A stretch of DNA of 24,340 nt from Dimargaris cristalligena (Eukaryota > Kickxellomycota > Dimargaritomycetes > Dimargaritales > Dimargaritaceae). Position 1 is the first letter of the stretch. Each line of letters opens with the position of its first letter. The stretch spans positions 1-24,340 of the forward strand of contig JANBQC010000435.1 of the NCBI GenBank assembly GCA_027576995.1. The letters are read 5' to 3'. Positions 1 to 7,745 of the stretch are shown here, piece by piece. The notes under the pieces were generated by a model. The model did no database searches. It saw only the letters and a program-made list of their open reading frames with translations, and had not been told where the DNA came from. The position numbers and the translations under genes were made by a program.

Positions 1-71
1 CGCATGGCCAAATTGGATAAGGCACCTGACTACGGATCAGGAGATTGCAGGTTCGAGTCCTGCTGCGATCG
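1..71 (+). tRNA. tRNA-Arg(ACG), 5' end cut by window edge
   Basis: A cloverleaf can be drawn directly. The D stem is GCC (7-9) with GGC (21-23). The anticodon stem CCTGA (25-29)/TCAGG (37-41) encloses the loop CTACGGA, with anticodon ACG at 32-34. The T arm is GCAGG (47-51), loop TTCGAGT, CCTGC (59-63). The 3' acceptor strand TGCGATC (64-70) pairs with a 5' strand that should read GATCGCA; only its last four bases (1-4) are in the window, so about 3 bases are missing. The discriminator is G71. The internal A box (about 5-16) and B box (50-60, GGTTCGAGTCC) are intact. No intron is present. It would decode CGU and, after A34-to-inosine editing, CGC/CGA. Confidence 0.93.
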
Positions 72-72
72 C

Positions 73-78
73 TTTTTT
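73..78 (+). terminator. RNA polymerase III T-run terminator
   Basis: Six consecutive T residues start two bases after the tRNA discriminator base, as expected for Pol III termination of the tRNA-Arg gene. Confidence 0.8.
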
Positions 79-957
79 GCCTTATTTTCCATAACTAGTG
101 GTTGCTGTACTGCCAGGGGTCAGGACGATTTTCCCTTTCCATGAGACTAATTAGTCATTATACTCCACCCCATGACGCCTGCGCACTCCGTATACGTAGT
201 TATGCCTTTGTGGCGAACAATACTCACACTGGGATGAGGGAGCGACATTAAAGTCTTCCATAAACTACATTCAAGAAATGCCCTGGCAGATCCAAGGTGA
301 ATTTATCTTCCATTTTTCCACATATCCTTTTCTTCCCTTTTTCACAGTGTTCAAACTTGAAGACCCAGCCAGTTTTTCCCTTTGTGGTTTTATGGTTGTC
401 CTTCCATTCAAGGACAATGTCCTAAAGTAGTAGTATAGTTCTAAGTTCATAGTATTATTTTGCATATATATAGTTTCCCCCAGCTGGCCCTTAAAATGGC
501 AAGTTATCTTTGAGATAAGTTTTTATTATTCTGAATAAATGTCTATTTTAACTTCACCCAGTATTTCACCCAGCACCAGTCAAGGACTTCAACTGGAAGT
601 CAAATCTTTGTTTTTCTTAATTTTTTTTATTATCTTATTTTTTTCAGCATGTAAATCACCATGGCTCCTCCAGCATCTAACTCTGATGACAGGAGTGTAG
701 GACCATATTTTTTGGAACATTTTGCACCATATCCCAGTTCAACCTCTGAGCATAGTTCTAACCCAATCCACCTAGCTGAGGGACTGTTTGCCAAGTTCTC
801 CATGATTCGCCCAAGTGCCTTGAGCCCTCCAAACCTGACATCCAGTGACCCTGCCAATCCCGGGGAGGACAAGGGGTCTAACCCCAGCCTTAGTCCCAGA
901 AGGGAGGGGCCTCAAAACACTGGTGCAACAGTTGCTACTATTTGGGTAATATTCAAA

Positions 958-1084
958 CCAGCTGTATAAGGTTTTACATAATTTGTGCATGGGTGAATAT
1001 ATGTAAGAATAGCTTTTAACCAGTAATATTGGTCTCATCCAATGGACTGTTCGTTATACAGCCTGGATGAACTTCTCTCATTTG
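958..1084 (+). repeat. dispersed ~130 bp repeat, copy 1 (forward)
   Basis: The copy runs from CCAGCTGTATAAGG to GAACTTCTCTCATTTG. Its best conserved blocks are TTAACCAGTAATATTGG and TTCGTTATACAGCCTGG. It matches copy 2 in inverted orientation and copy 3 in the same orientation along its whole length. The unit itself begins with GCTGTATAA and contains TTATACAGC further in, so it carries a short internal inverted repeat. No coding capacity. Confidence 0.8.
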
Positions 1085-1236
1085 AATGGACCAAAAACCC
1101 AACCAAATAGTTGATAACTGTGGTATATACCTACTCTTTGAGTAATCCATTTGTATCCTTAAACATGCCATTTGGAAGTAAATGCCATTGGAAGCAGGTT
1201 CAATTCATTCTGCTGCAACTGCACAGGCATGTTAAC

Positions 1237-1363
1237 CATATGGGAGAGGTTCAACCAGGCTGTATAACGAACAATCCGTTGATTGAAGTGAATATTACTG
1301 GTTGAAAATAAATCTCCCATATATTATCCCATATACGTATCATTTAAAACCTTATACAGCTGG
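1237..1363 (-). repeat. dispersed ~130 bp repeat, copy 2 (inverted)
   Basis: Its reverse complement aligns with copy 1 end to end: the GTATAAGGTTTTA left end, the AACCAGTAATATT core, TTCGTTATACAGCCTGG, then TGAACCTCTCCCATATG. It is separated from copy 1 by about 150 bp of unrelated sequence. The two copies would form a fold-back structure of about 400 bp (958-1363), the shape of a MITE or foldback element with long arms. The outer ends are the GCTGTATAAGG/CCTTATACAGC sides. Confidence 0.8.
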
Positions 1364-2346
1364 GCCGCATTTCACCCATATAAACAAAGCCTCATCTTCA
1401 ACTTACCACTGCTAAAGATGGCTTCCTTCCCTTAGAGTTATGTTGTATACATCTGGTACTGTTTGATATAGAATTCCGTAATGCCTTAACATTTTACATG
1501 GCCCTAGTACCGAGACAATGGTAAATAGTCAGGGACCCCCTATATGCTAAAGGATTAGTGGTATTATATTTTCCGGAGCGTTGGTATCTTACAGAGTGTC
1601 TATTTATCATTTAAAACCGCGTGGAGTGTCTCCGAGCAAGTAATATAACTCATGGCAATGCAATATGACTGGACCACTCCCTTCAAAAATGAAAAGAAAA
1701 AATACCCCACATACTCGAGGTAATGTTTGGGAAGGGAGATGTGGATGAGGATAACAATGTATGGAGTAATTTTTGAATAATGATAATAATAAAAAATGAG
1801 TATAGCTTATCCTATTTCAGTAATTAGAAAAAGGGGCTGCCCGTATATATATGTATGTAGGCATGTATATTAGAAAACCTGCAATAAGAGGAGGAGCACC
1901 AGTTGCCTGGGGGCGTTGAGCCGTGTAATTTGGCCTGTTTAATAACAGTCAAGTTTACAGGGACATCTTACCCCTAGATGGATTTGATTAGTCGCTAATG
2001 GGATAATGGGAGGTAGCCTATTTAAGGTATAAAGTTGAGACTTATAGCAGCAAAAGGTGGGATAACAATATAAAAACAGAGGATATTTTTGTAAGAAAAA
2101 AATACACGTATGCATACTCAGCAATTATTAAGGTCAGCTGGAATATAAATACCCCAAACCCTAATGTCTATGCAAGTAAATGTAACCGATGATATAGGGA
2201 GTGAGCAGATAGTGTGAATGGGGTACCGAGGGGTAGTGTAGACATTGGTTAAAAAAGAGACAGTGTGGTAAAACACGCGGCAGGGGTATACAACCCTTGT
2301 ATTCACGAATCGAAATATAAGATCGAAGCCAGCAACCAGACCCAGG

Positions 2347-5300
2347 TTAATTTCCATCTGGATTACCAAAGGGCGACGGCGCAGTGGCATTCTGGTTTTT
2401 AAGCAGGATATCCAAAATAGCCCCCATGCCCTTACGAAGGTCTTCAACATCGCGGGTCAGCATTTGGTTTTGTTCAAACAGTTGTTTGATGCGATCATCC
2501 CCTTCTTCGGGCGGGGTCAAGGCCACGGTCGCGGGGGAGGTCAATCGCAGGTCGACTTTGCTGGGTGCGGTACTATTCTCCACTGGCTTTATATTGTTTA
2601 ACATCGGGGATACCTCACCAACACTGATAACAGTCTTAGATGACGGTACCGGCTGAGCTGGGGAAACTTCCCCGTCTTGACTGGGTATGGGCATCGGGCG
2701 ACCGGCGATCTCGCCGACCTGGCCTTCAGCCCCCGTGGTTGTAGTAACGATTGGAGCTGCAGCTGTATCGTCGTCAGTAGTGGTGGTAGTAGGATCGTTA
2801 GTAGTAGCAGACCACACAATGTTGGACAAGGACCGGGAATTATGCGAGCATCGGCCAGATGGGGCTGTTTTATCCATCAACCCACGTCCCAATACATGGA
2901 TAGTCGGCGGATTGGACAAGCGCATCCGCAGCGACTGGATTAGTTTCTGTTGGCTCAGGTTTAACTCGGGGGTAAGACAACGGGGGTTGCGCACATCCAC
3001 GCTAGCCGACGAATGTTGAAAGATCTCAGCGGCCGAACGGTTTTTAAAGCCGTAGGATCGACCGGTCGTGGCGGCGGTTGAACGTTTAGGAGAAGAGGAT
3101 AAGGAGGAAGAGGAAGATGATGTAGACGGTGGCGGGTAGGTAGATTTCGGCGAGAGCGAGCGATGAGCAGTGTTCAAAGGCCCACCACTCTTGGGGGGAG
3201 CCTGGTCATCACTACTGGAGGGCTGCCGGGATTTCGGGGCCGTAGGGGACAATGGGTTAATCCCTAATAAATTATTGGGCAAGATCTCTTCGAACGAATC
3301 ACCGCCGGTCCCATGGCCCGAGTCTGGGTGCCGGGGACTTTCCACCACCCCGTCGCCAGGAATCGCCCTTTTCCCTTTCGGCGAAGAGCCGGACGCCTGA
3401 GGACTGGCCGGTGGGTGGGGACCGCCCGACCCCGCCTCGTTTACCGCCGCCCGATCCTCCGGCCTCAAATTAGTGATAAAGTCCAAATACCCAAACTGTT
3501 CCATATCCATGGACGGCCCTTCTTGCAATTCCATCGACAAATCGGTGGGGTCGATTAGACGAGGAGCCTGGCGTCGGGCGTACGACGGGTTTGTGCGCTT
3601 GACGTAGTTGTAGTAGATTTGTTTATCGTAACCCGTTGGATTCATCCGCATCGGTACTACATCGAGAAGATCGAGAACGGTCGAGCGTTCGAAAAAATCT
3701 TTGCTCGGCTCGTTAAAATCGTAGGCGCCGGTTGACTCATCGTCTGGAGGATCTGGCATACCAGTCCCAATTGTCGTGGCGGAGACCCCTTTGTCAAGCG
3801 CAAAACCGCGCAGCGGGTGGATAGGCTGGGTAAGCGTATGGCCTCCATCCGCGGCCGTCCGTAAAGGACGGGATGAAATAAGGTTCAGATCACCTGTGGA
3901 GTCTTGGTCACGGCCGCTGGCCAACCGGGGGGGACGACCTCCGCCGAGCCCTATACCACCGAGCCCACCTTCCAGATGCATGCGGGTATCGAGCTGCTGG
4001 GCCAATTGATGAACCGTACCCCCGGCACCGACGTTCGTATGAGTTGGTGTAGGCCGGCTACTCAATTCTAACGGTGACGGCAGGGGAGAACGCCCCCGTT
4101 TCCGATTCTCGGCGGGACAGGGCGAATCGTCAGCAGCCAGATCGAGCTGCAGTTTACCTTCCCGCAAGAGTCGTCGCTGCAGGAGCTGTTCGCGCTTTTT
4201 CCGCTTCTCTTCGATATGCTGCCGGGTCAGGCCGGCTGAGGCGGCAATATGGCTGGCGGTACGCACGGGTCCGACAGTATGGGGAACCTGCGGTTCGGGT
4301 GGTCCAGACGGGGGAAGACCTTCCGGAACCGCGGGGATCAAGGGCGCTACGACATTGGAGATAACCATAGTGGGAGCGGGATGTACGGGGGGAGTTCGCA
4401 AGTGGAGGGGGGCGGTCTCCGGGCGGTGGGGTGTAATATCAGGAGTATTCTGTTCCATGATTGTGGACAACAGTAGGTGTTTATCCTGGCGCCGCTGGGC
4501 AGCCTCGCGCTGGGCATCCGTGGCCGGTAGGACAGGCCGGGAAGGGGCTTCGGTGGATTCCGAAGCCGGTCGTGGTCGAGGGGCCCGTTCCACACTCGAG
4601 TCCCGGTCGGAATGGTGGCCCGCGGCATCCCGTATCATGGGGTCCACGGGGGGTTGGACGCGGCCATAAGCGGCACCGTAGCGGGAACCTCGGAACATGC
4701 GGCCATTATCCTGCTGCTGGAGACCTCCTTGTAGGGCATGGGTAAACGCCCGGGTACGCAGTAGAATAGGCTGGCGACCGGAAGCCGGGCTTGCACCGGG
4801 TTTATCCTCGGTGGATGGGGGTGGATCCAAAGTGGAGAGGTCGGCGTCCCTATTCCGGGGACTGGCTATTAACGCTGTTGCCGCTGCTGTTGTTGCTGTT
4901 GTTGCTACTGTTGATGGGAGCACCCGGGACCCGATCCCTAATGTCGATTGAAGACCAGTTCGTTCAGTCTTTTTGGGGGTCCGTGGGCCCAAGCCAGTAG
5001 TGGAGGATGCTGATGACGAAGATGACTGCGGTGCTGGTGGCTGGGCCGGTTTCAGTCTCGGCATAGTTGAAAGCCGAGCAGGCACCGCTATCTTCGGGCT
5101 CGTGGCCTCGGCTGAAGTCACTGCGGCGGCCCTCTGTCCCGTATCGGTTGCCGGGTCGACTTCACTATCCGATCCAACCCGGGGTAGCGGCGGTCGTTCT
5201 TGAGCGGAGGGTCCCGCAGTCGAGGAAGTAGAGCTGCCCCGCTGCCGCATATGCTGGGTGCGGGCCAGGGATTGGGCCAGGGCCGGCACCCCCGGCGCCC

Positions 5301-5691
5301 GCTTCTCCGGGTTTAGTTTTGCGTGACTAGGGGGGCGTTTATGTTCGGGGTTAGCTAAACTAGGCGAATGTGACCGGCTGGAGAAGGCGGCAGTGGGTTC
5401 TACCACCTTGGGCCAGGCGGGGGACCGAGAGCGGGAAGTGCGATCGGTTACCGATGGGGGTGGTAGATCATTGACTGATAGGGGCCGAATACTGCGGGAC
5501 CGGGGTTTCCTTAAGTTCGAGATGGGGGCCGCTGCCGCTGGCTCCGTTGGTGCCCCCGCCACTGGGGCTGTAGGGGCGGCGGGTGATTCGGTCGCCGGAG
5601 GATTGGCCGATGGCTCGGCCTCGTACATCCGGCGTTTCATGGCCTCAAGTCGCTCAATGCGTTTACGGCGTTGCACGGCGTAGTCATCCAT
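2347..5691 (-). CDS. large, mostly disordered protein of unknown function with C-terminal coiled coil
   Basis: A single intronless frame of 1114 codons starts at the ATG at 5689-5691 and stops with TAA at 2347-2349. The coding block is clearly GC-richer than its surroundings, and no competing frame looks better. The composition is rich in Ser, Pro, Thr, Ala and Arg over most of the length, so most of the chain should be disordered. Four parts look ordered or conserved. The N-terminus (1-26) is a basic helix beginning MDDYAVQRRKRIERLEAMK. A highly charged helical stretch near 475-525 contains EEKRKKREQLLQRRLL. A less repetitive segment around 650-745 is rich in aromatic residues and contains YYNYVKRTNPSYARR. 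A predicted coiled coil lies near 1066-1100 (DRIKQLFEQNQMLTRDVEDL). There are no membrane segments and no catalytic motif I recognise. Many SP/RSxSP sites suggest kinase regulation. A cytoskeletal or polarity scaffold would fit this composition, but that is a guess. I do not recognise a family. Confidence 0.88.
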   Translation of the reverse strand: MDDYAVQRRKRIERLEAMKRRMYEAEPSANPPATESPAAPTAPVAGAPTEPAAAAPISNLRKPRSRSIRPLSVNDLPPPSVTDRTSRSRSPAWPKVVEPTAAFSSRSHSPSLANPEHKRPPSHAKLNPEKRAPGVPALAQSLARTQHMRQRGSSTSSTAGPSAQERPPLPRVGSDSEVDPATDTGQRAAAVTSAEATSPKIAVPARLSTMPRLKPAQPPAPQSSSSSASSTTGLGPRTPKKTERTGLQSTLGIGSRVLPSTVATTATTAAATALIASPRNRDADLSTLDPPPSTEDKPGASPASGRQPILLRTRAFTHALQGGLQQQDNGRMFRGSRYGAAYGRVQPPVDPMIRDAAGHHSDRDSSVERAPRPRPASESTEAPSRPVLPATDAQREAAQRRQDKHLLLSTIMEQNTPDITPHRPETAPLHLRTPPVHPAPTMVISNVVAPLIPAVPEGLPPSGPPEPQVPHTVGPVRTASHIAASAGLTRQHIEEKRKKREQLLQRRLLREGKLQLDLAADDSPCPAENRKRGRSPLPSPLELSSRPTPTHTNVGAGGTVHQLAQQLDTRMHLEGGLGGIGLGGGRPPRLASGRDQDSTGDLNLISSRPLRTAADGGHTLTQPIHPLRGFALDKGVSATTIGTGMPDPPDDESTGAYDFNEPSKDFFERSTVLDLLDVVPMRMNPTGYDKQIYYNYVKRTNPSYARRQAPRLIDPTDLSMELQEGPSMDMEQFGYLDFITNLRPEDRAAVNEAGSGGPHPPASPQASGSSPKGKRAIPGDGVVESPRHPDSGHGTGGDSFEEILPNNLLGINPLSPTAPKSRQPSSSDDQAPPKSGGPLNTAHRSLSPKSTYPPPSTSSSSSSLSSSPKRSTAATTGRSYGFKNRSAAEIFQHSSASVDVRNPRCLTPELNLSQQKLIQSLRMRLSNPPTIHVLGRGLMDKTAPSGRCSHNSRSLSNIVWSATTNDPTTTTTDDDTAAAPIVTTTTGAEGQVGEIAGRPMPIPSQDGEVSPAQPVPSSKTVISVGEVSPMLNNIKPVENSTAPSKVDLRLTSPATVALTPPEEGDDRIKQLFEQNQMLTRDVEDLRKGMGAILDILLKNQNATAPSPFGNPDGN

Positions 5692-7013
5692 GATCCCGAA
5701 TCCGGTTGCTATTGTTGATATTGGACTATGTATAGGGTATTTGGGATGGGGGGGAGGGGTTGGAAAGACAGCGGAGTTTTAAATCTCTCGGGGGTGTATT
5801 AGAGGGAGAAAAGGGGTCGAGGGTTAATATGACAAGTAGCTAAGTAGTATATATATATGTAGGTATTTAAATATGGGAATAGATATGCGTGGAAAAATAG
5901 TGGCGGAGGCGGAGAGATAGATGGGTTTACAACGAAGGTGGAAGATACTAAATCAAGGGGAACTGGGGGGGCAAGATTGTCACATGGTCGATGAGGGCAA
6001 GTATAGAGCAGTAATAATGGAATCTAAAGCGACGGCTAGAGAGGTAAAGATGGAGTAAGGGGATGAAGGAACTCGGGGAGGCGGAGTATGAAAAAATAGG
6101 CCACCACCGATAACCAAAACAAACGAACAGGAGGGGATAATAGGGGAAGGGAGAGGAACTCTGTTTGGAGAATACGAATAAGCGGGGTTGGCGGAGGGAA
6201 GGCCTAATAGCTCAGGAAGGGGACCGCTTGCAACGTGGAAGAGGCGGTTCTGATTTTTTTACACGGACGGTACCTAAGCTGGACAAGCCGAAACGGACAC
6301 TGGCTGAGCTTCTCAAGGGTCGTCCAATTGGACCGAAAACACGGATTATATGAGAAAAAAACGAACCTAAAAGGACCCTAAGTTGGTCAGCCCCATGTTT
6401 CCTTAATCCTATATTCAGCCTTACACTGAAGTCCAGGTTAAAGTAGATTTCCCCCTTCGTCCCGGATGTAAGTAAGACGCAAAGAAAATATTTTCCCGTG
6501 GAGTGGTTGTCAGTCGTTCAGGAGGTTGGTGAAATTTGGTCTGAATGATAAATTTGATGGCACAGGTGGGGAAGATCTCCCCATCGGCTCTTTTCGAAAG
6601 CCACAGTCTGTCCATCCCCGTTTGAAAATATGAGTATTATGATTATTATGATTATGGACTTGCTCCAGTGTACCACTACTATTGAATCCTAGTCAACAAA
6701 GGGGGGAGGGAAGGGAAACCTAGAGAGACCCAGGGTGAATGGGTGGGCCAGGAAAGGAAATGTCCCAATGAAAATAAATGTAAACAGCACCATCCAATCA
6801 TATTGCAGGAATAACGGGACAAATCGATTGTGTATGAACCTAATAATCGACCCATTTTATATCGGAGAAAAAGCACCATGGAAGACACCATCATTATTGA
6901 CCCAGGCGGTCACTTTTGTAATGTGCGTAGACGTCATTAATATAGGCGACCGCATCATTTCAAATCATAGAATTTAGGTTTCTGACCTTCCTTTTGGATT
7001 CAATCCACCGAAA

Positions 7014-7235
7014 CTAGTACACTGGTAGGCCGATGGAGTCGGCGGTAATCTGTAGGTCCGTTCCAGCGTCATCGGCCATTAAATAAAGATGGGACGGGTC
7101 ACCGGTCAAACGACAGCTCCAAATTTCAGAGCAAAAAGGTGGGTGGTGGAGGTCGTATAAATCAAAATGGGAATAGGTATAATACACTTTGACTCCTATT
7201 ACAATTCCAACACCCTCATACTCAGGGATATAGGG
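7014..7235 (-). CDS. orphan exon-like reading frame, function unknown
   Basis: On the minus strand an uninterrupted frame of about 73 codons ends with TAG at 7014-7016. The last 50 codons have the GC-leaning codon use of the real genes here and read like folded protein, including CSEIWSCRLTGDPSHLYLM and TDLQITADSIGLPVY before the stop. There is no suitable ATG near its upstream end; the only in-frame Met lies 21 codons before the stop. Possible splice acceptors precede it (for example the TAG-type sites near 7190-7235), but I found no convincing upstream exon up to the ERD1-like gene at 7746. It may be the last exon of a short spliced gene with tiny exons, or a leftover 3' fragment of a lost gene. 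I cannot assign a family. Confidence 0.4.
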   Translation of the reverse strand, partial: PYIPEYEGVGIVIGVKVYYTYSHFDLYDLHHPPFCSEIWSCRLTGDPSHLYLMADDAGTDLQITADSIGLPVY

Positions 7236-7327
7236 CTATGCTCGCTCTTGGAGTACAATGACAAGCAACCGTGTATCCACCATTGATTGATAGAAAATAA
7301 TTTAATGTCTGAGATTAAAGAATGGGC

Positions 7328-7346
7328 GAGAGAGAGAGAAAGAGAG
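7328..7346. repeat. GA-rich microsatellite
   Basis: A short run of GA dinucleotides with one A insertion lies in the intergenic DNA downstream of the ERD1-like gene. Confidence 0.75.
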
Positions 7347-7631
7347 TATATCCCATCCGTAAGTATGTAAAAGAATAACAGATCATAATCAAATAAACCA
7401 ACTCTCAGATCAGCAAGATGGAAGTATAACCGGTAAAATTATAATAATAGACAGTATAAAAATGGATATGGGAAGTGGGGTATGTAATGAATGCAGCGGT
7501 GGTACCTTGAATCGACCAACGATGGAAAATAATTCAAGGGGAGACGTGGAAGTGGAGGAACAGGCATCGCGTTGGAAACTTATACAAAAGGGATATGTGG
7601 CCCCTTAAAAATATTAAGTGGAAGCATATAA

Positions 7632-7649
7632 ATATATATATATATATAT
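7632..7649. repeat. AT dinucleotide microsatellite
   Basis: Nine perfect AT units lie about 100 bp past the stop codon of the minus-strand ERD1-like gene, probably in or just beyond its 3' UTR. Confidence 0.75.
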
Positions 7650-7745
7650 GACAGAGATTATGGAAGAGTGGCACTGTGATAGGTGTGACCAATTACGGGT
7701 GTATCTAACAAAGTAATCGTATCGATAAGGAACATCGTCCTAATC

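Larger units (their letters stand above)
79..2346. other. gene-poor stretch between tRNA and the large disordered protein gene
   Basis: This is AT-rich, weakly structured sequence with no frame I can assign to a known protein. A 102-codon open frame at 661-969 (+) lies in a locally GC-richer patch. It shows no recognisable domain, and its last codons run into the first copy of the dispersed repeat, so I do not call it a gene. The only clear structure is the inverted repeat pair at 958-1084 and 1237-1363. The 3' end of the downstream minus-strand gene's transcript probably lies in the last few hundred bases. Confidence 0.6.
5692..7745. other. intergenic stretch, purine-rich leader region and low-complexity DNA
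   Basis: The part next to the start of the large minus-strand gene (about 5700-6200) is strongly purine-rich on the plus strand, so the coding strand is CT-rich as in many fungal promoters. A 62-codon plus-strand frame at 6165-6353 and a 64-codon minus-strand frame at 6421-6615 show no recognisable domain. A GA run lies at 7328-7346 and an AT run at 7632-7649. The only coding-like segment is the orphan frame at 7014-7235. The right-hand part should contain the 3' UTR of the ERD1-like gene. Confidence 0.55.

Noticed and set aside
661..969. 102-codon plus-strand frame in a GC-richer patch
   Set aside because: It has no recognisable domain, no splice context, and its end runs into repeat copy 1; the minus strand is open over the same region too.
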